This document shows, piece after piece, positions 34,252 through 43,225 of a stretch of DNA of 55,555 bases. Position 1 is the stretch's first letter; each line of letters opens with the position of its first letter. The position numbers were made by a program, and so were the translations under genes. Below the pieces are notes generated by a model that had not been told where the DNA came from, did no database searches, and saw only the letters and a program-made list of their open reading frames with translations. Origin of the DNA: Acidovorax sp. sic0104 (lineage in GTDB: Bacteria; Pseudomonadota; Gammaproteobacteria; Burkholderiales; Burkholderiaceae_C); contig NZ_JAHUWH010000027.1 of the NCBI RefSeq assembly GCF_019219095.1, positions 1-55,555 of the forward strand, given 5' to 3'.

Positions 34252-34371
34252 GAGAGCACGCCGCGATGTTCCTGTGCGGCAGCGTCCCTGGGGCGGTTGG
34301 CCGGCCACCGGCCTTACTGCGGGATGAGAAACTGGGGCAAACTCTCGGGCTCTTGATCGCTGAGAGGATGT

Positions 34372-34800
34372 GTGGTGAGACGTATTGCTGCAGCCCTGGG
34401 GCTGGCACTGATCCTGGGACCCGTGCTGGTGGTCACGGCAGTGGTGCTTTTCGACGACCGCCCACCACCGGCGTGCACGCGCTACTCCGTTCCCGTGACC
34501 TTCACTTCCGTGGTGCCCCGGCAGCACCCGCGGGGCGGCAATCGGGTGGGCGTGCCGGACGTGCAGTTTTCCTATTCCCTGGATGGACGCAGCTACACCA
34601 GCACGACGCTTTTTTGTGAATCACCTGCCAGTGCGTCCTACGAACACGGCCGCATGCGCGAGTTTGTGGCGCAAGCGCAAGGCAGCTCCGACATCGTGGC
34701 CTGGGTGCCAAGCGCAGACCCCGGGGCTGGCTGCATTTCATTGACCCCCGCATTTGGCTACAGCCGGGTTCATGAAGTCGCCCCCCTGTGCCGGCGCTAG
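34372..34800 (+). CDS. Membrane-anchored protein with DUF3592-like domain
   Basis: 142 residues from a GTG (a second GTG follows at once). One N-terminal hydrophobic helix (LGLALILGPVLVVTAVVLF) anchors a periplasmic domain containing VPDVQFSYSLDGRSYTSTTLF, the shape seen in DUF3592 proteins. Four cysteines are present in the exported part. Function is unknown. It is separated from the iron operon and transcribed away from it. Confidence 0.55.
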   Translation: MVRRIAAALGLALILGPVLVVTAVVLFDDRPPPACTRYSVPVTFTSVVPRQHPRGGNRVGVPDVQFSYSLDGRSYTSTTLFCESPASASYEHGRMREFVAQAQGSSDIVAWVPSADPGAGCISLTPAFGYSRVHEVAPLCRR

Positions 34801-34843
34801 CGGGCTCCGGGGCCAGGGCTGTACGCACACCTGGCCGCAGTGA

Positions 34844-34871
34844 ATGCTATTGAATCGATAGCTTCAGGCGT
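34844..34871. repeat. Short dispersed repeat (TAGCTG-GCGCTT family), partial
   Basis: ATGCTATTGAATCGATAGCT followed by TCAGGCG; half of the unit seen at 23493 and 29304. Confidence 0.5.
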
Positions 34872-34885
34872 AATGTAGATATGCG

Positions 34886-36790
34886 TCACGGCGCATTTTT
34901 CTCTGAGGCCTGGGTGTCAGCGGGGTGTTCGCCGCTTTGTCCATCCTCCGCCGCGCCGTAGCCCGGGTATGCGCCCCCGGCCGCACCCAGCGCCGCATTC
35001 TCCTGCCGCTCCCTCGCCATCTGCTCGGCAAACTGGTTGCGGCCTTCCCGCGCCACGGCGATGAACTTGGCGCGGTCCTTGTGGTGGGGGTACATGCGGT
35101 CGGCCAGTGCGATGTTGTGCGCGCGAAAGCGCTGGGTGATCGCTGTCGCTTCGGCGGGAGGCAGGCCCATCAGTTCCAGCACCGTGTGGGCGCTTTGCAG
35201 GCTGGACTCGAACAGTTCGCGCTGCACCAGCGTCACGCCGACATCGCGCAGCTTGTTCCAGTGGGTGACGTCGCGTGCGCGGGCCACGACCTGCAGGTGG
35301 GGGAAGTGCTCGCGCGCGAGCTTGGCGATCTGCAGGGACTGATCGGCGTCGTCCACCGCGATGACGAGGATGCGCGCATGCTCGGCCCCGGCGATGCGCA
35401 GCAGGTCCAGCCGCGTGGCGTCGCCGTAGAACACGCGGTAGCCGAAGGTGCGGGCGACTTCGAGCATCTCCACGCTGTGGTCCAGCACGGTGGTGCGCAG
35501 GCCTTGGGCCAGCAGCACGCGAGAGACGATCTGGCCGTAGCGGCCGAAGCCCGCGATGACGATGGGCGCTTCCTGCGGCTCGGAAATTTCTTCGGCCGCA
35601 GGTGCCTTGACGTGCGCATAGCGGCGCAGCAGCACGCGGTCCATCGCCACGAGCAGCAGCGGGCTGATGAGCATCGACAGCGCCACGGCGCCGATGAGCA
35701 GCGAGGCCGTCTCGGCCGGAAACACGCTGGCGCCGGCGGCGGCCTGGAACACCACGAAGGCGAACTCGCCGCCCTGGGCCAGCAGCAGCGTGAACACCGG
35801 GCGTTCCTGGTAGGGGATGTTCACGAGCTTGGCCAGCGTATAGATGACGAAGGCCTTGGCGGCGAGAAAGCCCACCAGGATGGCCGCCATGAGGCCGGGC
35901 GAGCGCAGGATCACGCCGAAGTCGATGCTCATGCCCACGGCGATGAAGAACAGCCCGAGCAGCAGGCCTTTGAAGGGCTCGATGTCGGCTTCGAGCTCGC
36001 GCCGGTATTCGCTGTCGGCCAGCAGCACGCCGGCCAGAAAGGCGCCGAGTGCCATCGACAGGCCCACCATCACCATCAGGTAGGCGATGCCCACCACCAG
36101 CAGGAGCGCCGCAGCAGTGAAGATCTCGGGGGTGTTGCTCTTGGCGATCCACCGCAGCACGGGGCGCAGCAGCAATCGCCCGCCCAGGATGATGGCGGCG
36201 ATGACACCGACGATCTTGAACACCTCCAGCGCCATCCCCCCCGGCGTGTGGCCCGCGCCGTCGCCTGCAGCGGCGCCCAGCACCGGCAGCAGCGCCAGGA
36301 TGGGGATGGCCGCCACGTCCTGGAACAGCAGGATCGAAAAGCCCGCCTGGCCGCTCTGTGTGCGCATGAGGTTGCGTTCGGCCAGCACCTGCAGCGCGAT
36401 GGCCGTGGACGACAGCGCCAGGCCCAGCGAGCCCACCAGGCTCACGCGCCAGGGCAGGCCCGCGAGGGAACCCAGCGCGAACAGCACGGCCGCGCAGCCC
36501 AGCACCTGGGCGGTGCCGGTGCCGAAGATGGGGCGGCGCAACGCCCACAGGCGGCTGGGCTGCAGCTCCAGCCCCACCAGGAACAGCATCAGCACCACGC
36601 CGAACTCGGCAAAGTGCAGGATGTCCTGGACATTGCTCACCAGGCCCAGGCCCCAGGGGCCGATGGCGATGCCCGCCGCCAGGTAGCCGATGATCGCCCC
36701 CAAGCCCAGCGCCTTGGCGATGGGCACGGCCAGCACCGCCGCGGTGAGGTAAAGAAAACCGTAGGTGAGCCAGGTGGGGGCGTGTTCCAT
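34886..36790 (-). CDS. Monovalent cation:proton antiporter, CPA2/KefB-KefC family
   Basis: 634 residues from MEHAPTWLTYGFLYL. Twelve or so transmembrane helices (about residues 7-390) include LSSTAIALQVLAERN, then QAGFSILLFQDVAAIP and the GVLLADSEYRRELEADIEPFKGLLLGLFF motif. A C-terminal RCK/KTN NAD-binding domain follows (VIAGFGRYGQIVSRVLLAQG). It exchanges K+ (or Na+) for H+ and is ligand-gated in the Kef group. The ancillary KefF/KefG oxidoreductase is not encoded next to it. The C-terminal ~60 residues are poorly conserved. Confidence 0.9.
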   Translation of the reverse strand: MEHAPTWLTYGFLYLTAAVLAVPIAKALGLGAIIGYLAAGIAIGPWGLGLVSNVQDILHFAEFGVVLMLFLVGLELQPSRLWALRRPIFGTGTAQVLGCAAVLFALGSLAGLPWRVSLVGSLGLALSSTAIALQVLAERNLMRTQSGQAGFSILLFQDVAAIPILALLPVLGAAAGDGAGHTPGGMALEVFKIVGVIAAIILGGRLLLRPVLRWIAKSNTPEIFTAAALLLVVGIAYLMVMVGLSMALGAFLAGVLLADSEYRRELEADIEPFKGLLLGLFFIAVGMSIDFGVILRSPGLMAAILVGFLAAKAFVIYTLAKLVNIPYQERPVFTLLLAQGGEFAFVVFQAAAGASVFPAETASLLIGAVALSMLISPLLLVAMDRVLLRRYAHVKAPAAEEISEPQEAPIVIAGFGRYGQIVSRVLLAQGLRTTVLDHSVEMLEVARTFGYRVFYGDATRLDLLRIAGAEHARILVIAVDDADQSLQIAKLAREHFPHLQVVARARDVTHWNKLRDVGVTLVQRELFESSLQSAHTVLELMGLPPAEATAITQRFRAHNIALADRMYPHHKDRAKFIAVAREGRNQFAEQMARERQENAALGAAGGAYPGYGAAEDGQSGEHPADTQASEKNAP

Positions 36791-36933
36791 GTTTGAACCG
36801 GGGAGCTGGGTGCAGGGGCGGGAAGGTGGTCGGGCGGTGGCAAGGATTCTGGCACTGCGGTGAGCGCGCGTCGGCCGCTGCGTGGTGTTTTGCGCGCCGA
36901 CTGCGGGACGGTTGCGCACGGATGGCCTTGGTG

Positions 36934-36960
36934 CTTCTATTTTGATAGCTGTCGGCGTTT
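36934..36960. repeat. Short dispersed repeat (TAGCTG-GCGCTT family), partial
   Basis: CTTCTATTTTGATAGCTG then TCGGCGTTT; in the intergenic region between the antiporter and LysE genes. Confidence 0.5.
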
Positions 36961-37061
36961 GGTGGAAAGGCGCGAGCGGCTGTTTCTGGCTGCGTCAAGA
37001 CGCTGGGCGGGCTGCGTTGCTAAGATGCGGGCCCCCTTTGGCTTTCTCGCGGTGTGAACTC

Positions 37062-37700
37062 ATGGACTTGCAGACCTGGCTGGCTTTTTTTGCGGCGTCG
37101 TGCCTGATTGCGGTGTCGCCCGGCTCCGGGGCCGTGCTGTCGATGAGCCATGGCCTGTCGTACGGCGTGCGCAAGACCGGGGCCACCATCTTCGGCCTGC
37201 AACTGGGGCTGCTGCTGATCCTGCTGGTGGCCGGGGCGGGCGTTGGCTCGCTGCTGCTGGCGTCCGAGCTGGCCTTCAGCATCGTGAAGGTGCTGGGCGC
37301 CTGCTACCTGATCTACGTGGGCTTCAACCAGTGGCGCGCAGGCGATGCCTCGCCCGTGCAGGGCGACGAGGCCGCGTCGGCGGGCACATGGCAAAAGCGT
37401 TGCCTGACCGGCTTTTTGACGAATGCCACCAACCCCAAGGGCATCATCTTCATGGTGGCCGTGCTGCCGCAGTTCATGACCGACACCCGCCCGCTATGGA
37501 CGCAACTGCTGGTGATGGCCGCCACCACGCTGACGGTGGACGTGGTGGTGATGCACGGCTACGCTTTCGGGGCCAGCGCGCTGCGCCGCCTGATGCGCAG
37601 CGCGCGGGCCGTGCGCACGCAGAACCGGGTGTTCGGCGGACTTCTGATGGCGGTGGGTGCGGGGCTGTTCTTCGTCAAGCGGGGCGGGCAGCACGCCTGA
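37062..37700 (+). CDS. LysE/RhtB family amino-acid exporter
   Basis: 212 residues, six predicted helices. The LysE/RhtB features are AVSPGSGAVLSMSHGLSYG after the first helix, GACYLIYVGFNQWR at mid-length, and FLTNATNPKGIIFMVAVLPQF. These exporters move amino acids or homoserine lactone-like metabolites out of the cell. No regulator is adjacent. The next gene starts 153 bases later, across a dispersed repeat. Confidence 0.9.
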   Translation: MDLQTWLAFFAASCLIAVSPGSGAVLSMSHGLSYGVRKTGATIFGLQLGLLLILLVAGAGVGSLLLASELAFSIVKVLGACYLIYVGFNQWRAGDASPVQGDEAASAGTWQKRCLTGFLTNATNPKGIIFMVAVLPQFMTDTRPLWTQLLVMAATTLTVDVVVMHGYAFGASALRRLMRSARAVRTQNRVFGGLLMAVGAGLFFVKRGGQHA

Positions 37701-37750
37701 CCCGTGGACCGCCGTGGCGGCATCATCGCGGTCAGAACATTTCGCGGAAA

Positions 37751-37800
37751 TTGCTCTTGATTTAATAGCTGCTGGCGCTTCCATTTAAAGAGCCAGAGCT
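37751..37800. repeat. Short dispersed repeat (TAGCTG-GCGCTT family)
   Basis: TTGCTCTTGATTTAATAGCT then GCTGGCGCTTCC, with a following partial inverted part. Confidence 0.6.
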
Positions 37801-37853
37801 CGATATGGCTTGCAATTGTTGTTCGTGGACCGACTGATTCCAAGGAGTTCCTC

Positions 37854-38471
37854 ATGCCAGTGATCGTTGTCGCCAATCCCAAGGGCGGCGTGGGCAAGTC
37901 CACGCTGTCCACCAACATCGCGGGCTACTTTGCGAGCCAGGGGCACCCCGTGATCCTGGGCGATACCGACCGGCAGGAGTCCGCCCGGCTGTGGCTGGGC
38001 CTGCGCCCGCCCGCCGCGCGTGAAATAGGGAGCTGGGATGCCAGTTCGGACGTGATCAGCCGCCCGCCCAAGGGCACCACGCATGCGGTGCTCGACACCC
38101 CCGCCGGCCTGCACGGCTGGCGCCTGAACGACGTGCTCAAGCTGGCCGACAAGATCATCGTGCCCCTGCAACCCAGCGTGTTCGACATCTTCGCCACGCG
38201 CAGCTTCCTGGACCAGTTGGCCGAGCACCGCCACGCCGCGGGCGTACCCGTAGGAATCGTGGGCATGCGAGTGGATGCGCGCACCAAGGCTGCGGAGCAG
38301 TTGCACCACTTCGTGGACAACCTGGGCTTCCCGGTGCTGGGCTACCTTCGCGACACGCAGAACTACGTGCACCTGGCGGCACACGGCCTCACGCTGTTCG
38401 ACGTGGCGCCGGGCCGCGTGGCGCGGGACCTGGAGCAGTGGCAAGGCATCCGCACCTGGCTCGACGCATGA
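37854..38471 (+). CDS. ParA-like P-loop ATPase
   Basis: 205 residues with an AAGGAG ribosome site. The deviant Walker A motif NPKGGVGKSTLS is at residues 8-19, the switch aspartate in GDTDRQESARLWLG, and DTPAGLHGWRLND is the Walker B-like part. It lacks a DNA-binding N-terminal extension and a ParB partner, so it belongs with the small orphan ParA/MinD proteins that position protein cargo such as chemoreceptor clusters. The cargo is not evident. Confidence 0.88.
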   Translation: MPVIVVANPKGGVGKSTLSTNIAGYFASQGHPVILGDTDRQESARLWLGLRPPAAREIGSWDASSDVISRPPKGTTHAVLDTPAGLHGWRLNDVLKLADKIIVPLQPSVFDIFATRSFLDQLAEHRHAAGVPVGIVGMRVDARTKAAEQLHHFVDNLGFPVLGYLRDTQNYVHLAAHGLTLFDVAPGRVARDLEQWQGIRTWLDA

Positions 38472-38573
38472 CCGACACGGTTTTGAAGGACTCTGTGAAG
38501 CAAGAAACTCTGCGGGAAAACACCTGTCCCGTGCCAGACAAGGCGGTCCGGGGGGCGGCGCTACATTGCCAGC

Positions 38574-39038
38574 ATGAAAATCTTCCGCTCCTACTCCGAA
38601 GTCAGTGCCTGCGTGGGCCAGGAGGTCGCCGTGACCGAATGGATCACCATCACGCAGGAACAGGTCAACCTGTTCGCCCAGGCCACGGGCGACCACCAGT
38701 GGATCCATGTGGACCCGGAGCGTGCGAAGGCCGGGCCGTTCGGCGCGCCGATCGCGCACGGGTTTCTCACGCTGTCGTTGATCCCGCAGTTCTTCGAGAC
38801 GGGCCTGACCATCGAGGGCTCGCGCATGGGCGTGAACTACGGGCTCAACAAGGTGCGCTTCACGGCGCCCGTGCCTGTGGGAAGCCGCCTGCGGGCACGC
38901 CTGACGCTGCAGGCTGCCGAGCCTGTGGCGCCCGATGGCATCCAGATGACGTGGCTGGTGACGGTGGAGCGCGAGGGCAGCGACAAGCCGGTGTGCGTGG
39001 CAGAGTCGCTGGCGCGCAATTTCGGCGCACCGGCGTAG
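38574..39038 (+). CDS. MaoC-like hydratase/dehydratase
   Basis: 154 residues of a single hotdog domain. The (R)-hydratase signature is FAQATGDHQWIHVDPERA...FGAPIAHGFLTLSL, carrying the catalytic Asp and His. It hydrates enoyl-CoA thioesters in fatty-acid or polyhydroxyalkanoate metabolism. A dispersed repeat follows directly. Confidence 0.9.
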   Translation: MKIFRSYSEVSACVGQEVAVTEWITITQEQVNLFAQATGDHQWIHVDPERAKAGPFGAPIAHGFLTLSLIPQFFETGLTIEGSRMGVNYGLNKVRFTAPVPVGSRLRARLTLQAAEPVAPDGIQMTWLVTVEREGSDKPVCVAESLARNFGAPA

Positions 39039-39041
39039 AAG

Positions 39042-39166
39042 GACAACCCCCTGAGCGGCTGTGCCGCTTCCCCCTTCTCTCGAATGGCTGCGCCATTCGG
39101 GAAGGGGGACACCGCCAGCGCGGCGGGGCGGCCCTTGCGCGGCGGTCGCTGGCCTGGATCGCGCGT
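39042..39166 (+). repeat. Dispersed repeat (CTTCTCTCGAATGGC family), full copy
   Basis: A long hairpin CCCCCTTCTCTCGAATGG / CCATTCGGGAAGGGGG is followed by a GC-rich tail (GCGGCGGGGCGGCCCTTGCG). The first 54 bases match 22650-22703, where the right arm is missing. Confidence 0.8.
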
Positions 39167-39223
39167 GTTCCACGGACTGCGCTCTCGTTAGACGCTCGTG
39201 TTTTTAGGCAGGAGGCTTGAACC

Positions 39224-40165
39224 ATGGACCGTCTGCAAGCCATGAAAGTCTTCGAGCGCGTGGTGGAGGAGGGCGGCTTTGCCGCCGCCGCCCGCGCCAT
39301 GGACATGTCTCCCCCGGTGGTCACCCGCATGGTGGCCGAGCTGGAGCAGCACCTGGGTACCCGCCTGTTGCAGCGCACGACACGCAAGCTGGCGCTCACC
39401 GACGCAGGCGAGGCTTACCTGCAGCGCGTGCGCACCATACTGCACGAGATCGACGATGCCGAGGCCGCCGCTGCCGCCAGCACGCGCGACTTGCGCGGCA
39501 CGATCCGCATCGTGGCGGCCCCCGTGCTGGCCAGCAACTTCCTGGCGCCCATGGTGGCGCTGTGGCATGCCCACCACCCCAAGCTGATGCTCGACATCAG
39601 CATCGACGCGTTTGCCATGGCCCGCGTGGACGAGTTCGATGTGACCATCATGGTGGCGGGCGAGGACTTCGACGCCAACATCGTGGCGCGGCCGCTGCTG
39701 CAGGGAGAGGCGATCGTGGTCGCATCGCCCGACTACCTGGAGCGCCGGGGTATCCCGCGGGAGCCGCAGGACCTGGTGCACCACGACCACCTGCGCGACT
39801 CCGGCATGGCTGCCCGTTCGCAGGCGGGGCCGGGGCGCAAGCTGCGCCTGCAGTCACTTAGCGGCAACCAGCCCGCGCAGGAAATCGACGTACCGGCCGT
39901 GCTGCAGTCCGTGAGCACCGAACTGCTGCTGCGCGCTGCGGTGGACGGCGCCGGCGTGGCGGTCACTTCGCGGCTGCTGGCGGAAGAGCATCTTGCGCGA
40001 GGCGAACTGGTGCACATACTGCCCGCCTGGATCTTCTCGCGCTACACCATCTATGCCGCGCTGCCATCGGGGCGCATGCTGCCGGCGCGTACCAGGGTGT
40101 TTCTGGATTTTCTCAGCGAACAGGTTCCGCTGGCGATGGCGGAACAGCGGCACCAGAAGGGCTAG
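39224..40165 (+). CDS. LysR family transcriptional regulator
   Basis: 313 residues. The N-terminal helix-turn-helix (MDRLQAMKVFERVVEEGGFAA, residues 1-60) is followed by the substrate domain: DLRGTIRIVAAPVLASNF, ALWHAHHPKLMLDI and VLQSVSTELLLRAAVDGAGV. It resembles the CrgA/DsdC-like group. There is no divergent target gene, so its regulon is unknown. It is convergent with trmL. Confidence 0.9.
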   Translation: MDRLQAMKVFERVVEEGGFAAAARAMDMSPPVVTRMVAELEQHLGTRLLQRTTRKLALTDAGEAYLQRVRTILHEIDDAEAAAAASTRDLRGTIRIVAAPVLASNFLAPMVALWHAHHPKLMLDISIDAFAMARVDEFDVTIMVAGEDFDANIVARPLLQGEAIVVASPDYLERRGIPREPQDLVHHDHLRDSGMAARSQAGPGRKLRLQSLSGNQPAQEIDVPAVLQSVSTELLLRAAVDGAGVAVTSRLLAEEHLARGELVHILPAWIFSRYTIYAALPSGRMLPARTRVFLDFLSEQVPLAMAEQRHQKG

Positions 40166-40174
40166 TGCCTGCGG

Positions 40175-40702
40175 TCAGCTCAGTTGCGCAAAGCCGCTGA
40201 TGATCGTGCCTTCGGGTTCCACTTCGATCCCGCCATCCGGCATGGCGAAGCTGTTTTGGCGCCAGGCTTCGAACACCGTCACCGCGACCGCATTCGACAA
40301 ATTGAGACTGCGCTGGCCTGCCACCATCGGAAGGCGCAGCCGTTGCGCAGGCGGGAAGCTGTCGCGCAGTTCGGGCGGCAGGCCGCGTGTCTCGGCGCCG
40401 AACACCAGCCAGTCGCCCGCGAAGAACGGCGTGGAGTGCACAGGCTGCGAGCCGTGCGTGGTCATGGCGAACATGCGGGTCGGGTCGGGCTGGGCATCGC
40501 GCAGAAAGGCGGTCCACCCCGCGTGGCACTGCACCTGTGTGTACTCGTGGTAGTCGAGACCCGCACGGCGCATCTGCTTGTCGTCCATCGAGAACCCCAG
40601 CGGTTCAATCAGGTGGAGCGTGCAGCCCGTGTTGGCCGCAAGGCGAATCACATTCCCGGTGTTGGGCGGGATTTCGGGCTCGACAAGGACAATATGAAAC
40701 AT
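40175..40702 (-). CDS. trmL: tRNA (cytidine(34)-2'-O)-methyltransferase
   Basis: 175 residues. SPOUT-class motifs are complete: LVEPEIPPNTGNVIRLAANT, then LVFGAETRGLP, and RLPMVAGQRSLNLSNAVAVT at the knot. It methylates the wobble ribose of tRNA-Leu isoacceptors with S-adenosylmethionine and acts as a homodimer. It is transcribed away from the ComF-like gene upstream, on the same strand. Confidence 0.93.
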   Translation of the reverse strand: MFHIVLVEPEIPPNTGNVIRLAANTGCTLHLIEPLGFSMDDKQMRRAGLDYHEYTQVQCHAGWTAFLRDAQPDPTRMFAMTTHGSQPVHSTPFFAGDWLVFGAETRGLPPELRDSFPPAQRLRLPMVAGQRSLNLSNAVAVTVFEAWRQNSFAMPDGGIEVEPEGTIISGFAQLS

Positions 40703-40765
40703 ATGCCGTCATTGTCTTCGTCTTCGGTGTGAGTTGAGCAACCGCTCGTAATCAAAAGTATCCCG

Positions 40766-41488
40766 TCAGTCGGTGCCCGTGCGCGCCAGCACCACCGCCG
40801 TGACATGCGCCACGCCTGTCTCGCGCAGCGCCTGGGTGGCGGCGTGCAGGGTAGCTCCGGTGGTCATCACATCGTCCAGCAGCACCACATGCTGTCCCCT
40901 CAGTGCGGCGGCGCGGCCCGGCTCGACCGCAAAGGCGCCGTGCAGATTGCGCAGGCGCTGAGCCCGCGGCAGGCCGCTCTGGGATTGGGTGGTTGCCGTG
41001 CGCAGCAGTGTGTGGGTGTCGGCTTTCGGGCCGGCCAGTTGCCGGGCCAGCAGCGCCGACTGGTTGAAGCCTCGTTCCCGCAGGCGCTGGGCGGACAGCG
41101 GAACGGGCAGCACCCGGTCCGCTGCGTCCAGCGCGGGCTCTATCCGGGGCGTGCTGCGCACCAGGGTGGCCAGCGTGCCGGCCCACCCCGCATCGCCCCG
41201 GAACTTGAAGTCCCCAAGGATGTCCGCCCAAGGGTAGGCATAGTCCACCGCCGCCATGCAGGCATCGAAGAGCGGCGGGTGCAGCGTGCAGGCGCCGCAG
41301 ACGGTGGTGCCCTCGGGCACCCGCAGCGCGCAGCGCTGGCAGCGCGGGGCGGGTTGTGCGAACCGCGCCGCGCAGGCATCGCAGACACGTTGCGACGGCC
41401 AGGCGTGGCATACCGCGCACTGGCTGGGGACGCGGCCAGCCATGGCGCGTGCTTGGCGTGAAATCCCCAGAAGGGCCTTGAAGAGCAT
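40766..41488 (-). CDS. ComF family phosphoribosyltransferase-like protein
   Basis: 240 residues. Three CxxC pairs in the first 65 residues (CAVC, CDAC, CQRC, CGAC) form the zinc-ribbon part. The PRPP loop VVLLDDVMTTGATL near residue 205 defines the phosphoribosyltransferase fold. ComF-type proteins are linked to natural transformation (DNA uptake). The gene is divergent from the BioC-like methyltransferase, 33 bases away. Confidence 0.88.
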   Translation of the reverse strand: MLFKALLGISRQARAMAGRVPSQCAVCHAWPSQRVCDACAARFAQPAPRCQRCALRVPEGTTVCGACTLHPPLFDACMAAVDYAYPWADILGDFKFRGDAGWAGTLATLVRSTPRIEPALDAADRVLPVPLSAQRLRERGFNQSALLARQLAGPKADTHTLLRTATTQSQSGLPRAQRLRNLHGAFAVEPGRAAALRGQHVVLLDDVMTTGATLHAATQALRETGVAHVTAVVLARTGTD

Positions 41489-41521
41489 GAATCAATATAC
41501 TCGCGCGTCCCCTGTACACCC

Positions 41522-42451
41522 ATGTCTTCCGAGCGCCCCCCCACCATCGACCCCGCCGCCGCAGCCCGCTGGCATGCCGCAGCGCCTGCCGCATCGCCCT
41601 GGCTCCATGAAGAGGTGGCGCGCCGCATGGAAGACCGCCTTCAATGGATACGCCAGCCCCCCGAGTCCTGGTGCCACTGGGACGCCGTGCGCGGCGGGCT
41701 GCAGGCCCATTCGCTGGTAAGCGCACGCTATCCCAAGGCGCGTTGCCAGGTCTACGAGAGCGCTCCCGGCCGTGATGGCGCCGCGCAGCAGGCGCTGGCC
41801 AAGCCCTGGTGGAGCCCCGCGCGCTGGGGCGTCGGCGGCCCGCAGTTCGGCCTGCCGGCCGATGCGAGCGTGCAGATGCTGTGGGCCAACATGGCGCTGC
41901 ACACGGCGGCTGACCCGCAGGCGCTGATCGGCCAGTGGCACCGCGCCCTGGCAGTGGATGGCTACCTGATGTTCTCTTGCCTGGGGCCCGACACGCTGCG
42001 CGAATTGCACGCCGTCTATGCGGCGCTCAGCTGGCCGCCCGCTGGGCATGCGTTCACCGACATGCACGATTGGGGCGACATGCTCGTGCACGCCGGCTTT
42101 GCGGAACCGGTGATGGACATGGAGCGCGTCACACTGACCTTTGCCACGCCCGAGCGGCTGGTGCAGGAACTTCGCGAGCTCGGTTGCAACCTGCACCCTG
42201 AGCGTTTTGGCGGGCTGCGCGGCAAGCGCTGGCGTGATCGGTTGTACCGGACGTTGGCAGATCGCCTGGCAGACCCGGCGCAAGGTGGTCAGCTGGCACT
42301 GACTTTCGAGATCATCTACGGCCACGCCTTCAAGCCCGCGCCCCGCGTGCGCGTGAGCGAAAGCAGCGCCGTCTCGCTGCAGGACATGCGCGCCATGCTG
42401 CGCCAGGGTGGCAAGGACGGCGGTCCGGGCGGTGGAGCCCGCCACGCCTGA
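41522..42451 (+). CDS. BioC-like SAM-dependent methyltransferase
   Basis: 309 residues. Class I methyltransferase fold: the SAM-binding motif is poorly preserved (RYPKARCQVYESAPG at motif I/II), then MLWANMALHTAADPQALI, ALAVDGYLMFSCLGPDTLREL and WGDMLVHAGFAEPVMDME. The latter parts are the BioC (malonyl-ACP methyltransferase) pattern. In beta-proteobacteria such a gene often adjoins comF. Without a DxGxGxG motif the enzymatic role is uncertain. Confidence 0.75.
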   Translation: MSSERPPTIDPAAAARWHAAAPAASPWLHEEVARRMEDRLQWIRQPPESWCHWDAVRGGLQAHSLVSARYPKARCQVYESAPGRDGAAQQALAKPWWSPARWGVGGPQFGLPADASVQMLWANMALHTAADPQALIGQWHRALAVDGYLMFSCLGPDTLRELHAVYAALSWPPAGHAFTDMHDWGDMLVHAGFAEPVMDMERVTLTFATPERLVQELRELGCNLHPERFGGLRGKRWRDRLYRTLADRLADPAQGGQLALTFEIIYGHAFKPAPRVRVSESSAVSLQDMRAMLRQGGKDGGPGGGARHA

Positions 42452-42553
42452 CCGGGCGGGTCTGGCAAGGGTTTTCCAGACTTGATTTCGACGAGTGTTG
42501 CTCGAGCGGCGCACCCATGTGGGGGTATCGTCTTCACTTGCAACAGCGTGTCA

Positions 42554-42580
42554 ATGACATGGAACAAGGCACGCTACAAT
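42554..42580 (+). promoter_or_regulatory. Candidate promoter of the cytochrome oxidase cluster
   Basis: ATGACA (42554) and TACAAT (42575) are separated by 15 bases, about 110 bases before the DUF2244 gene. The spacer is short, so this is tentative. Confidence 0.35.
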
Positions 42581-42689
42581 TCAGGGTTATTGGGCTTTCG
42601 GGCACATCCTCGCGCAACGTGACGGCTGCACAGCCTTGCCAGCATTTTTTCTGGTGCGGTGGCAGCCGGCAGTCTAGTGAACTCCACCG

Positions 42690-43166
42690 GTGACAGCCTT
42701 GGTCTTTCGTTTTGCCACTGTCTCGGGTCAGCGCATCGATTGGCGCCTGGCTCGCAACTGCTCGGTCACCCCCGCGCAGATGGGGTGGATGTACCTGTCG
42801 CTGTGTTCGGTATCGCTGGGCATAGCGACTTTTTTCTGGATGCTCGGAGCCCGGCTGGTCATGCCTTTCGCATGGCTGGAGATAGTGGTTGTTGGTTTGG
42901 CATTCGCCATGTACGGACGTCATGCGGCCGACGGCGAGAGGATTTCGCTGCAGGGTTCGCGCCTTGTGGTGGAGCAGGAGACAGCAGGCAAGCTGAAACG
43001 CGCCGAATTCGACCGGAACTGGGTCCGCGTGGAACCCAAGACCGGCGACCGATCGCTGATCACCTTGTCTGCCCAGGGACGTTCGATCGACGTGGGGCGG
43101 CATGTGCGCCCCGAGCTTCGGCCGGCCCTGGCATCGGAGATCCGCATGGCCTTGCGCGCCGCCTGA
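42690..43166 (+). CDS. DUF2244 domain membrane protein
   Basis: 158 residues from GTG. Two transmembrane helices (about residues 32-52 and 57-76) and a C-terminal cytosolic or periplasmic domain (FDRNWVRVEPK, IDVGRHVRPELRPALASEI) match DUF2244. Members commonly sit immediately before coxB and are thought to help oxidase assembly, though the function is unproven. Confidence 0.88.
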   Translation: MTALVFRFATVSGQRIDWRLARNCSVTPAQMGWMYLSLCSVSLGIATFFWMLGARLVMPFAWLEIVVVGLAFAMYGRHAADGERISLQGSRLVVEQETAGKLKRAEFDRNWVRVEPKTGDRSLITLSAQGRSIDVGRHVRPELRPALASEIRMALRAA

Positions 43167-43225
43167 CCCCACGCAGGCGCACGCAGAGGATTGGTTAAAT
43201 TGAAGCTTAGAAGTAAGTGAGAACT

